This document shows positions 26,798-35,254 of a DNA stretch of 64,000 nt, piece after piece. Origin of the DNA: Mesorhizobium sp. ORS 3324 (lineage in GTDB: Bacteria > Pseudomonadota > Alphaproteobacteria > Rhizobiales > Rhizobiaceae); the NCBI GenBank assembly GCA_000824825.2, contig LM655170.1, positions 187,425-251,424 of the forward strand. Direction: 5' to 3'. Under the pieces are notes generated by a model. The model made no database searches and was not told where the DNA came from. It worked only from the letters and a program-made list of their open reading frames with translations. The position numbers and the translations under genes are program-made. Each line of letters begins with the position of its first letter. Within the stretch, counting starts at the first letter, position 1.

Positions 26798-28372
26798 ATG
26801 AGCAGCGTCGGCGCCGCCTTTCGGCTCGTCAGGGCCGGCTGGGTGCTGGTCCGCGAGGGCGTCGTCGCGGCGCTGCCGGGGGAGGAGCTATCCGGCATGC
26901 CGAAGCTCGGCTGGCAGCTGGCACGGCTGCTGACGCGCCGCCGGGCGCGAACCTATGAGCGCGGCGACCGGCTGGCGAAGGCGGTGGTGCGGCTCGGTCC
27001 ATCCTACGTGAAGCTCGGCCAGTTCCTGGCGACACGGCCCGACGTCGTCGGCAACGACATGGCGGTCGACCTCGCGCTGCTGCAGGACAAGATGCACACC
27101 TTCCCGAAGGCCGAGGCGATCGCGGCGATCGAAGCCTCGCTCGGGCGCAAGATCGACGATCTCTACGCAAGCTTCGGCGATCCGGTGGCGGCAGCCTCGA
27201 TCGCCCAGGTGCACGGCGCCGAAGTCCTTCGCGACGGGAGAGCTTCGCGCGTGGCGGTAAAGGTCATCCGGCCAGGGGTGCGGCATCATTTCTTCCAGGA
27301 TCTCGAAAGCTATTTCCTCGCCGCGCGCCTGCAGGAGAAGTACATCCCGTCGTCGCGCCGCCTGCGGCCGATCGAGGTCACCCAGACGCTGGCGCAGACC
27401 ACCAAGGTCGAAATGGACATGCGGCTCGAGGCGGCCGCGTTTTCCGAGCTCGCTGAAAACACGAAGGGCGATCCGGGCTTTCGCGTGCCCGCGGTCGACT
27501 GGGAACGGACCGGCCGCGACGTGATCACCATGGAGTGGATCGACGGCATCAAGATGAACGATCTAGCCGGCCTTGCCGCCGCCGGCCACGACCTCAAGGC
27601 GATTGCCGCCAATCTGATCCAGTCGTTCCTCAGGCACACGCTGCGCGACGGCTTCTTCCATGCCGACATGCATCCGGGCAACCTGTTCGTCGAGCCGGAC
27701 GGCACCATCGTTGCCGTCGATCTCGGCATTGCCGGGCGTCTCGGCAAGAAGGAGCGGCGCTTCCTCGCCGAGATCCTCTACGGCTTCATCGTGCGCGACT
27801 ATCACCGCGTCGCCGAGGTGCATTTCGAGGCCGGCTATGTGCCGCGCCAGCACAATGTCTCGGCCTTCGCGCAGGCGATCCGGGCCATCGGCGAGCCGAT
27901 CCATGGCCAGTCGGCCGACACGATCTCGATGGCCAAGCTGCTGACGCTGTTGTTCGAGGTCACCGACCTCTTCGACATGGCGACGCGGACCGAACTTGTG
28001 CTCTTGCAAAAGACCATGGTCGTGGTCGAAGGCGTCGCCCGGACGCTCGATCCTGCCTTCAACATGTGGAAGACCTCGGAACCCGTTGTCAGCGACTGGA
28101 TCGCCGGCAATCTCGGTCCGCGCGGCATGCTCACCGACGCGCGCGACGCCGGCAAAGCCCTGGTGTCACTGGCACGGCAGGCGCCGGATATTGCCGTCCG
28201 TGCAGAGCGGCTGTCGCGCGAGATCGACCTGATGGCCGAGCACGGCCTGCGCTTCGACGAGGCGACCGCACGGGCGATCGGCAAGGCCGAGGCGCGCCAC
28301 ACTCGCTCCGGCCGCGTGGCGCTCTGGGTGATCGCGCTGACGCTGCTTTATATAGCCTGGCGGATTTTCTGA
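26798..28372 (+). CDS. ubiB: Ubiquinone biosynthesis protein UbiB (atypical ABC1/ADCK kinase-like)
   Basis: Membrane-associated atypical kinase/ATPase of 524 residues that supports ubiquinone biosynthesis. The KxGQ motif is YVKLGQFLATRPDVVG (about 69-84), followed by the alanine-rich loop VAAASIAQVHGAEV, the ATP lysine in RVAVKVIRPG, and FHADMHPGNLFV with VAVDLGIAGRLG for the catalytic and metal sites. Two hydrophobic segments close the protein, the last being VALWVIALTLLYIAWRIF. It is co-oriented with ubiE and followed, after 76 bp containing a palindrome, by coaBC. Confidence 0.95.
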   Translation: MSSVGAAFRLVRAGWVLVREGVVAALPGEELSGMPKLGWQLARLLTRRRARTYERGDRLAKAVVRLGPSYVKLGQFLATRPDVVGNDMAVDLALLQDKMHTFPKAEAIAAIEASLGRKIDDLYASFGDPVAAASIAQVHGAEVLRDGRASRVAVKVIRPGVRHHFFQDLESYFLAARLQEKYIPSSRRLRPIEVTQTLAQTTKVEMDMRLEAAAFSELAENTKGDPGFRVPAVDWERTGRDVITMEWIDGIKMNDLAGLAAAGHDLKAIAANLIQSFLRHTLRDGFFHADMHPGNLFVEPDGTIVAVDLGIAGRLGKKERRFLAEILYGFIVRDYHRVAEVHFEAGYVPRQHNVSAFAQAIRAIGEPIHGQSADTISMAKLLTLLFEVTDLFDMATRTELVLLQKTMVVVEGVARTLDPAFNMWKTSEPVVSDWIAGNLGPRGMLTDARDAGKALVSLARQAPDIAVRAERLSREIDLMAEHGLRFDEATARAIGKAEARHTRSGRVALWVIALTLLYIAWRIF

Positions 28373-28400
28373 CGACCCAAGTAGCCTTGCCCTCAACTGA

Positions 28401-28420
28401 TTGCATTGCTAGCATTGCAA
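28401..28420. promoter_or_regulatory. Near-perfect 20-bp palindrome upstream of coaBC, candidate RHH operator
   Basis: TTGCATTGCTAGCATTGCAA is self-complementary except for one symmetric pair (positions 6 and 15). It ends 28 bp before the coaBC start codon, in the short gap after ubiB. Because the protein encoded downstream starts with a ribbon-helix-helix domain, a fold that binds such inverted repeats, the site is a plausible autoregulatory operator. This role is inferred. Confidence 0.6.
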
Positions 28421-28448
28421 GCAGAGCGTTGAGGGTGAGTGCAATCAC

Positions 28449-29921
28449 ATGGCCAGCATCACGATCCGCAACCTGGACGATGAGGTCAAGGATCTGCTTC
28501 GGCAGTTGGCGGCTGAAAATGGCTGCTCGATGGAGGAGCAGGCGCGGATGATGATCCGGGCCGCTGTGGAGGGCCGGATCGGCCAAACCGACCGCATCGA
28601 CGAGATCGAGAAGACGCTGCGCGCGCTGACGGGTTCCGGCCAGGAAGCAACGCCAATCACTGCCGTAGCCAGCAAGCCGTCAATTCGAGGCACTCTCTCC
28701 GGCAAGCGCATCCTGACGATCATTGGTGGCGGTATCGCCGCCTACAAGTCGCTCGACCTCATCCGCCGCCTGCGCGAGCGGGGCGCTTCGGTCCGCGTCG
28801 TAATGACTGCGGCGGCGCAGGAATTCGTCACGACGTTGTCCGTTGGTGCGCTTTCGGCCGACCATGTCTTCACCGAACTGTTCGACCGCAATGACGAGCA
28901 TGATGTCGGCCACATAAGGCTGTCGCGCGAAGCCGATCTTCTTGTCGTCGCGCCGGCCACCGCCGACCTGATGGCGAAGCTCGCCAACGGCCATGCCAAC
29001 GACCTCGCCTCGACGGTTCTTTTGGCCACCGACAAGAAGGTGCTGATGGCGCCGGCGATGAATCCGAAAATGTGGTCGCATCCGGCGACGCGGCGCAACC
29101 GGGCGACGCTGCAGAAGGACGGCATCGCCTTTGTCGGCCCGGCCAAGGGCGAGATGGCGGAGAGCAACGAGGCCGGCGAAGGCCGGATGGCCGAGCCGCT
29201 GGACATCGTGACCGCGATCGAGGCCATGCTCGACGAGAGGCCGAAGCCGCTCGCCGGCCGCAGGATCATCGTCACCTCCGGGCCGACGCATGAGCCGATC
29301 GACCCGGTTCGCTACATCGCCAACCGCTCGTCCGGCAAGCAGGGCCATGCGATCGCGGCGGCGCTGGCCAAGCTCGGCGCCGATGTCCGGCTGGTGTCCG
29401 GTCCGGTCAATATTGCCGACCCGGCCGGGGTCAAGACCATCCATGTCGAAACCGCAGCCGAAATGAAGGACGCGGTCGAGGGCCTTTTGCCGGCGGACGC
29501 GGCGGTCTTCGTCGCCGCCGTCGCCGACTGGCGCACGGCGAACGCCGCCGGCGAAAAGATCAAGAAGGTGGCGGGGAAGGGGCCGCCTTCGCTCAAGATG
29601 GTCGAGAATCCCGACATCCTGGCCGGCGTCGGCCATCATGCGCAAAGGCCAGCTCTTGTCGTCGGCTTTGCCGCCGAGACGCAGGACCTCATCGGCAATG
29701 CCGAGGCCAAGCTCAGGAAGAAGGGCGCGGATTTCATCGTCGCCAACGACGTCTCGCATGCGAGCGGCATCGGCCCGTCGGGCGTGATGGGCGGCGAACG
29801 CAACAAGGTGCGCATCGTCTCCAAGTCCGGCGTCGAGGAGTGGCCGGAGATGGGCAAGGACGAGGTCGCGACGCGGCTCGCCGCTCTGATCGCCGAGCGG
29901 CTGCAGGCAACCGTCGTCTAG
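28449..29921 (+). CDS. coaBC: CoaBC with an N-terminal FitA-like ribbon-helix-helix domain
   Basis: Bifunctional enzyme of CoA synthesis: it ligates cysteine to 4'-phosphopantothenate (CoaB) and decarboxylates the product (CoaC). The 490-residue protein is about 80 longer than usual. Residues 1-45 (MASITIRNLDDEVKDLLRQL, then GCSMEEQARMMIRAA) match FitA-like RHH antitoxin DNA-binding domains, followed by a linker to residue 83. CoaC runs from SGKRILTIIGGGIAAYKS, with the catalytic His in HDVGHIRLSREADLL and the motif PAMNPKMW. The segment holding the E. coli active-site cysteine (ACG) reads AES here. CoaB shows TSGPTHEPIDPVR, NRSSGKQGHAIA and VADWR with KIKK. The fusion is in one uninterrupted frame; the next in-frame start would be inside the linker. 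Confidence 0.93.
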   Translation: MASITIRNLDDEVKDLLRQLAAENGCSMEEQARMMIRAAVEGRIGQTDRIDEIEKTLRALTGSGQEATPITAVASKPSIRGTLSGKRILTIIGGGIAAYKSLDLIRRLRERGASVRVVMTAAAQEFVTTLSVGALSADHVFTELFDRNDEHDVGHIRLSREADLLVVAPATADLMAKLANGHANDLASTVLLATDKKVLMAPAMNPKMWSHPATRRNRATLQKDGIAFVGPAKGEMAESNEAGEGRMAEPLDIVTAIEAMLDERPKPLAGRRIIVTSGPTHEPIDPVRYIANRSSGKQGHAIAAALAKLGADVRLVSGPVNIADPAGVKTIHVETAAEMKDAVEGLLPADAAVFVAAVADWRTANAAGEKIKKVAGKGPPSLKMVENPDILAGVGHHAQRPALVVGFAAETQDLIGNAEAKLRKKGADFIVANDVSHASGIGPSGVMGGERNKVRIVSKSGVEEWPEMGKDEVATRLAALIAERLQATVV

Positions 29922-31384
29922 CCGGCCGCTGCCTGGGGCCGCATGGCCGGCAGCGCGATCCGCAGCGCGGCGATGCAGCCGAGGATCCCAAGCGGCACGA
30001 AGGCGAGGAACAGCCAGCCGGCGACGCCCGCGGCCGCCTCGCGGTTCAGGCCCTCCGAAAAGCCGCTGGCGTTGGCGACGATGCCGGCAAGGGCGGCGCC
30101 CACCGCGTAGCCGATGCGCTGCATGGTCGGCACGGCGGCAGAGGCGATCGTCTGCTCGCCGTCGCGGGCCGAAGCGACGATGACGCGCGTCAGGAACGGC
30201 CAGCAGACGCCAAAGCCGCCGCCCTGAAGCAGGGCGCAGAGCAAGATCAGCGGGATCGAGCCTGACGGGATGGTGTAGGCAAAGCCGGCGAGGCCGGAGG
30301 CGATCATCAGCGCGCCGATGACGATGATCAGCCTTTCACGCTCCAGGGGCGCGTTGGCGACAAGGATCGACAGGATCGACCAGGCGATCGATTCGGCGGC
30401 GATGATGTAGCCGGTCGTCAGGATCGGAATGCCGTGCAGTGTGGTCAGGAGCAGCGGCCCGTAGATGGTGAAGGTGCAGGTGGCCACGGAGAAGGCCGCA
30501 ACCATGGTCATGCCGCTGCCGAGCGGCGAGCGCCACGAAAACAAAGGTGACGGGAAGAGGCGCGAGCGCGGCCTCAAAGCATCGACGCGGAAGAACAGCG
30601 CCAGGCCAATCAGGCCGAAGGCCAGCAGCAGCGACGAACGGATGAGGGCAATGTCGATGCCGGCGGCGGCGATCAGCACGACGCTGATGGCGAGGCAGGC
30701 GAGCGCCGGATAGGGGAAGGGCGGCGCCGTGCCGCTGCCTGCCTGCGGCCTCGTCGCCTCCGGCGTGTCGAGCACGATAAAGCTCGCCAGCGCCATCGCC
30801 GCGCCGCCGAACGTAAAGACGCCGAAGGCCCAGCGCCACGACAGGAACTCGGTCATGATCGCGCCGAGCATCGGTCCGCTGAAAGCGGCGACGCCCCAGA
30901 TCGCCGACATGATGCCGAAGAGCTGCGGCCAGATGTTGCGCGCAAAGAGCCGCTCGACCGAAACGAAGGAGAGCGACACGAGCGCGCCGCCGCCGAGCCC
31001 CTCGACCAGGCGTCCTGCGAGGAAGAACGGCATCGAAGGCGCCGTGGCGCAGATCAGCGCGCCGGCCGCGTAGAGCAGGGCGGCGACCATCATGTTGGAG
31101 CGCAGCGCGACATAACTCACCAGGCGGCCGGCGGCAGCGCCCGCGACGATGGCGCCGAGCTCGTAGATCGCCAGCGACCAGCCAACAAGCTGCACGCCCG
31201 CCAGGTCGCCGACCATGGCCGGCATGATCGTCGCCACCATCGTCTCATTGGTGGCATGCAGCAGGATGCTGAGGCTGATGAAGCAGAAACGCGCCAGGTC
31301 GCCGCTTGCCCACAGCGCCCGCCAATCAACTCTGCTGTCGGCCACCTTCTTGCCGACCGCCCTGTCGCCGCCTGCTGCCGTCAC
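29918..31384 (-). CDS. MFS drug/proton antiporter-like transporter
   Basis: A 488-residue major facilitator with about 14 hydrophobic segments, the layout of the DHA2 drug antiporter group. The motif-C-like helix and motif A region (GWSLAIYELGAIVAGAAAGRL, loop with SYVALRSNMM) and GRLVEGLGGGALVSLSFV are visible. GTG at 31384 is the start, supported by AGGAG 7 nt upstream. The 3' end overlaps the end of coaBC by 4 bp in convergent orientation. The substrate cannot be assigned; no regulator gene is adjacent. Confidence 0.85.
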   Translation of the reverse strand: MTAAGGDRAVGKKVADSRVDWRALWASGDLARFCFISLSILLHATNETMVATIMPAMVGDLAGVQLVGWSLAIYELGAIVAGAAAGRLVSYVALRSNMMVAALLYAAGALICATAPSMPFFLAGRLVEGLGGGALVSLSFVSVERLFARNIWPQLFGIMSAIWGVAAFSGPMLGAIMTEFLSWRWAFGVFTFGGAAMALASFIVLDTPEATRPQAGSGTAPPFPYPALACLAISVVLIAAAGIDIALIRSSLLLAFGLIGLALFFRVDALRPRSRLFPSPLFSWRSPLGSGMTMVAAFSVATCTFTIYGPLLLTTLHGIPILTTGYIIAAESIAWSILSILVANAPLERERLIIVIGALMIASGLAGFAYTIPSGSIPLILLCALLQGGGFGVCWPFLTRVIVASARDGEQTIASAAVPTMQRIGYAVGAALAGIVANASGFSEGLNREAAAGVAGWLFLAFVPLGILGCIAALRIALPAMRPQAAAG

Positions 31385-31547
31385 GTCGATCTCCTGCTTG
31401 CCAACGGCAGCCTCATTCGCTTTCGAAGGAAGCGCCAGATCCAGTTCGGCAGGGCTTGTAGAACCTCAAGCGCAGTTGAGCTCAAGAGGCTTTTTCGCGG
31501 ATTCCGTTGTGGGTAGAGCCCGGTCGCGCCGGGACCATCCGGCTGCC

Positions 31548-31587
31548 AAAAGCAATCGGCCCGGAACAGGCGTTCCGGGCCGATTGC
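31548..31587 (-). terminator. Strong hairpin terminator after the DUF992 gene
   Basis: A perfect 16-bp stem: GCAATCGGCCCGGAAC pairs with GTTCCGGGCCGATTGC around a four-base loop (31552-31587). On the minus strand it is followed by TTTTGG, so it terminates transcription from the gene at 31615-32091. Confidence 0.85.
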
Positions 31588-31614
31588 AACGCGAAGGCTT
31601 TTGGAGCCGAAGCT

Positions 31615-32091
31615 TCACTTATAGGAGTGGACGAGGTCCAGCGAGGCGACGGTGACGGCCAGGTTGACACCGGTCTGCGCCTGGACGCTCAGCGGCTCCA
31701 GCATGAAGGCGCTGTTCCATCCGCCGACCAGGACGTTGGCGCCGCCGCCCGTGACGACGCTCGCCTCGGCATTGACACCGTAATAGCTGCCGGCAAGGTC
31801 CCCCGCGTCATGACCGGGGGTAGCGGCCAGAACCGCCCAGACGAGCTGGCCCTGATGCGTCTTGCCGACATCGACGCCGAGCTTGGAGATCATCCCGGTG
31901 TAAATCTCGGCCGGCCCGTGATGAGAGGGCCGGAAGACGCAGGAAACGCCCTTGTTTGACGAGATGATATAGCCGGTGCCCCCATCGATGGAGCAATCGA
32001 GCGTGCCGAGCCGGAGCGTGCCGGCGCTGACTGGAGAAGCGAGGATCGTAGCGGCAAGCGCGGCGGCGGCACAGGCAAGCGTTTTGATCAT
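31615..32091 (-). CDS. DUF992 family secreted protein
   Basis: A 158-residue protein with a clear signal peptide (cleavage after PVSAG, about residue 23). The mature part has LGTLDCSIDGGTGYIISSNK, CVFRPSHHGPAEIYTG, GVDVGKTHQGQLVWAV and a C-terminal segment ending LVHSYK. This is the DUF992 pattern, found almost only in Alphaproteobacteria; two cysteines may form a disulfide. Function is unknown. It has a strong terminator downstream and appears to be a single-gene unit. Confidence 0.85.
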   Translation of the reverse strand: MIKTLACAAAALAATILASPVSAGTLRLGTLDCSIDGGTGYIISSNKGVSCVFRPSHHGPAEIYTGMISKLGVDVGKTHQGQLVWAVLAATPGHDAGDLAGSYYGVNAEASVVTGGGANVLVGGWNSAFMLEPLSVQAQTGVNLAVTVASLDLVHSYK

Positions 32092-32313
32092 TGGAAAGGA
32101 CCTTTCGCAAGAATTGGCCCCGATTAAACGGTCGAGGTGCGTCGAGCGTTCCGCCGAAAACTTGGCGCGAGCATGGCAAGCGTTAAGGCATTACCCTCGG
32201 AGGTTAACGGATCGCTATAGGTGTCTCAGTACCGCAACACTGCCAAACAGAACCATCGCCAGTGTGATGGCCGGGCGTGTGGCGAACATGCGTCGGCCGG
32301 CGCCGGCCTCCGA

Positions 32314-33165
32314 TCAGCTGGCGTTGCTGCCGGTGCGGGACAGGCCGTCCTTGGCGGGCTGGTAGGTCGGGTCGAGGCGGATGGCCTCCCGATAGGACTT
32401 GGCCGCCTTCGCCTTGTCGCCGCGCTTTTCGTAGATCAGCGCCTGGTTGGCCCAAGCTTCGGCATTCTTGGGGTCGAGCTTGATGGCCATGTTGAAGTCG
32501 GAGAAGGCGTTGTCCTCGTCGTTCGTGGCGAGATAAGACAGGCCGCGGCCGTTGTAGGGCTCGGCGGCGTCCGGCGCCAGCGAGATCGCGGTCGAGAAGT
32601 CCTCGATGGCGAACTTGTGCTGGCCCTGGCTCTGATAGATCAGGCCGCGATTGTGGTAGGCGCGCGCGTCGGTCGTGTCGAGCTGGATCGCCTTCTGGAA
32701 ATCGTTGAAGGCGTCGTTGACGCGGCCAGCCTTGCGATAGAGGTTGCCGCGGCCGATATAGGCAGCGTCGTAATTCGCGTTGATCTGGATCGAACGGTTG
32801 TAGTCGGCGAGCGCTGCTTGCTGGTTGCCGAGGAAGCGCTGGATCAGCGCGCGGTTCGAATAAGCCTGGTAGAAATTCGGATTGAGCTGGATGGCGGTGT
32901 CGAAGTCCTTCAGCGCCGCCTGGTACTGGCCGCCGCGGCCATAGGCCGAGCCGCGCACATTGTAGCCCTCGGGATCCTGCGGATTGCGCTGGATGACGGC
33001 CGTCAGCGACGAGATGTTCTCGCTCGACCCTTGCGCCTTGTCGATGTTGTTGAATTCGCCAGTCGGGGTCGTCTGGCATGCTGCAAGCGTCAGGCCCGAA
33101 AGCAGGGCCGCCGTCAGGGCGAAGCCGCGAAAGGCGGTTCTGCGCTCCACGGTAATTGCGTTCAT
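32314..33165 (-). CDS. TPR-repeat lipoprotein
   Basis: A 283-residue envelope protein with a signal peptide and lipobox (LTLAAC, Cys near residue 30). Six tetratricopeptide repeats run from about residue 52 to 275, each with the W/Y-x-x-x-G...A...P pattern; examples are GYNVRGSAYGRGGQYQAALK and AYHNRGLIYQSQGQHKFAIE. It resembles NlpI-like and rhizobial TPR lipoproteins that serve as scaffolds for envelope proteins. The specific partner is unknown. GAGGGACC upstream of the ATG supports the start. S21 lies upstream on the same strand but behind a terminator. Confidence 0.88.
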   Translation of the reverse strand: MNAITVERRTAFRGFALTAALLSGLTLAACQTTPTGEFNNIDKAQGSSENISSLTAVIQRNPQDPEGYNVRGSAYGRGGQYQAALKDFDTAIQLNPNFYQAYSNRALIQRFLGNQQAALADYNRSIQINANYDAAYIGRGNLYRKAGRVNDAFNDFQKAIQLDTTDARAYHNRGLIYQSQGQHKFAIEDFSTAISLAPDAAEPYNGRGLSYLATNDEDNAFSDFNMAIKLDPKNAEAWANQALIYEKRGDKAKAAKSYREAIRLDPTYQPAKDGLSRTGSNAS

Positions 33166-33230
33166 CTTTCTTGGTCCCTCACTGGCGCCGCGCCGTCAGG
33201 TCCGTTCCCTCTCCGAACCGGCTCGAATGC

Positions 33231-33270
33231 ATAAACGAAAGGGTGGCGGCGATTCCGCATCGCGCCACCC
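33231..33270 (-). terminator. Terminator after rpsU
   Basis: On the minus strand GGGTGGCG pairs with CGCCACCC across a 14-base loop, followed by TTTCGTTT. It lies 37 bp after the S21 stop codon and separates rpsU from the TPR lipoprotein gene. Confidence 0.75.
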
Positions 33271-33306
33271 TCGGTATCCTTCGAAAAGGACGAAAAATTG
33301 GCGTTA

Positions 33307-33570
33307 TCAGCGCGGCGAACGCGATGCGCCGGCAGCACCAGCCGGAGCCGGGCGCGGGGTCATCGGCAGCAGGCCTTCGCGCTGGGCGCGCTTGCGAGCC
33401 AGCTTGCGGGCGCGGCGGACGGCTTCCGCCTTCTCGCGGGCACGCTTCTCGGACGGCTTCTCGTAGTGACCGCGCATCTTCATTTCGCGGAAAATACCTT
33501 CGCGCTGCATCTTCTTCTTCAGCGCGCGAAGCGCCTGATCAACGTTGTTATCGCGGACGAGTACCTGCAC
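33307..33570 (-). CDS. rpsU: 30S ribosomal protein S21
   Basis: Small basic ribosomal protein, 87 residues, that takes part in translation initiation. The start is read as GTG at 33570, giving the canonical opening (M)[23 protein letters not shown] lies about 10 nt upstream. The middle [20 protein letters not shown] is diagnostic. The C-terminal tail is basic and Pro/Ala-rich, as in other rhizobial S21 proteins. Extending to an upstream ATG would add 15 residues with no family counterpart. Confidence 0.95.
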   Translation of the reverse strand: MQVLVRDNNVDQALRALKKKMQREGIFREMKMRGHYEKPSEKRAREKAEAVRRARKLARKRAQREGLLPMTPRPAPAGAAGASRSPR

Positions 33571-33748
33571 GTGCAATCCTGTCTTCGGGTTTGAAATCAT
33601 CAGGCAAACGGCCATAGCCGCTAGCCTCCGCAGTGAACCTGCACCGCGAATTGTGCCGGCTGATAGCAGAATCGGGCCGTGCTGTCCACCGTTGATTGCG
33701 GGAAACAGCGATCAAAAAGCGGAGCGCCGCGCCTCGCCGGTCCTGGCC

Positions 33749-34135
33749 TTAGGCCGTCATCATGTGGAGGCGGGCGAAATCCTCGAAAAACTCGCCATAG
33801 TCGCAGGTGATTTCCTCGCCGGCGGCAATGTCGCGGACGGCGGTGGCGCCGCCATATTGCGAGAAATCGGTGTTCGGCCGTTCGGAATGGTTCATGAAGC
33901 GGCCATTGTCGACCTCATAGACCATGAAGCCGGGCTTGTCCGGGCTTGGATAGGCGTAGCGGTCGAGCAGTTCCCTTAGATGCGGGGGCGCCGCCTCGTA
34001 TTTCTCCATCGGGATCAGCCGGTCGAAATCCGGTTCGAGCCGCCAGATCGAGGCGCCCTTCCTGACCGGTTCGGCGGCGAAAACGCCGACGCCTTCGATG
34101 GCGCTCTGGGCGACATAAGTTCTGATCAGCAGCAT
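33749..34135 (-). CDS. SET-domain protein (putative lysine methyltransferase)
   Basis: A minimal 128-residue SET domain. It shows the SET N-motif GVGVFAAEPVRKGA, the cofactor and active-site pseudoknot motif GRFMNHSERPNTDF (consensus N-H-S-x-x-P-N), and EEITCDYGEFFED with the conserved catalytic tyrosine. There is no zinc-binding pre- or post-SET region. Bacterial SET proteins methylate lysines in host or own proteins using SAM; the target here is unknown. It is a single gene between rpsU and an SDR gene, all on the minus strand. Confidence 0.88.
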   Translation of the reverse strand: MLLIRTYVAQSAIEGVGVFAAEPVRKGASIWRLEPDFDRLIPMEKYEAAPPHLRELLDRYAYPSPDKPGFMVYEVDNGRFMNHSERPNTDFSQYGGATAVRDIAAGEEITCDYGEFFEDFARLHMMTA

Positions 34136-34245
34136 CGGTCCGGTCCGGTTTTTCGACGGGAAACCAAACCGTCAAATCGGACCGGAACGCAAGGCCGTTC
34201 GAGATATTTCAGCGGATGAGCATGACTTGTCGACGGCCGAATGGA

Positions 34246-35004
34246 TCACGTCCGGTTGATAGATGCCCCGCCATCGGCAAACAGCGCCGTGCCGGTGGTG
34301 AAGCTGGAAGCTTCCGAGGCGAGGTAGAGCGCCGAACGGGCGATCTCCTCCGGTCGGGCCATGCGCTTCAAAGCGTGGATACCTTCGACGAAGGCGCGGG
34401 CTTCCGGCGTCGTGGTCGTGGCGCCGGGCGTGTCCGTTCCGCCCGGCAGCAGCGCATTGACGCGCAGCCCCTTCGGACCGTACTCGGCGGCCAGCACCTG
34501 CGTCAGCCCGATCAGGCCCGCTTTGGCCGCGGCATAGGCCGCCATGCCGGGCATGCCGGCAGTGTAGCCGACGAAGCTCGAGGTGAAGATCAGCGACCCG
34601 CCGCCGCGCTCCAGCATCGCCGGTATCTGATGCCGCGCGGCGAGATAGGCGCTGGTCAGGTTGGTGTCCATCGTCTCCCGCCAGGCCGCCGGCGCCATAT
34701 CGGGAACCGGCGCCATGACGCCGACGGCGCCGGCATTGTTGAAAGCGACGTCGAGGCCGCCGAACCTTTCGACCGCAAGCTCGACCAGGGCCTTCGCATA
34801 GGCTTCGTCCCGGACGTCGCCGGCTAGTGCCACTGCGCTGCCGCCGGCTTCCTCGATTTCGTTGACGAGCGCGTCGAGCTCAGCCTGGCGGCGCGCCGCG
34901 ACGACGAGGCTGGCGCCCTGCCCGGCAAACAGCCTGGCGGTGGCGCGGCCGATGCCGGAGCTGGCGCCGGTGACGATGGCGACTTTGTTGGTGAGCGCGA
35001 ACAT
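34246..35004 (-). CDS. SDR family NAD(P)-dependent oxidoreductase
   Basis: Classical short-chain dehydrogenase of 252 residues. The cofactor motif is TGASSGIGRATARLF; NNAG is in FNNAGAVGVM; the catalytic Ser lies in LIFTSSFVG, and Tyr/Lys lie in YAAAKAGLIGL. The C-terminal GTALFADGGASIN is usual. Arg residues after the second strand (VVAARRQAE) favour NADP(H). GAGGAAAA directly precedes the ATG. The substrate is unknown, and the gene is divergent from the sox operon across 250 bp. Confidence 0.9.
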   Translation of the reverse strand: MFALTNKVAIVTGASSGIGRATARLFAGQGASLVVAARRQAELDALVNEIEEAGGSAVALAGDVRDEAYAKALVELAVERFGGLDVAFNNAGAVGVMAPVPDMAPAAWRETMDTNLTSAYLAARHQIPAMLERGGGSLIFTSSFVGYTAGMPGMAAYAAAKAGLIGLTQVLAAEYGPKGLRVNALLPGGTDTPGATTTTPEARAFVEGIHALKRMARPEEIARSALYLASEASSFTTGTALFADGGASINRT

Positions 35005-35254
35005 TTTTCCTCATCCTTCCTCTGTGCCGGGCTTCCGGCGGTCGGATGCTTGGATCGCAAATGAGGATGGTCGCGGCCACCCGAAAGCTGCATTGCCGAT
35101 CGGATTGCGCGTAGTCAGGTAGGTGCCGCGCAGCTGCGGCGCAAAACGGCAAGCGCCGTCGCAAACAGCGCAAGGATGGCAGCACGGTTTCGCTAGTGAT
35201 ACACCTCGCGTGACGGGCGGACGACATCCGCGATTTTTGGCGCGAGGCTATAAC

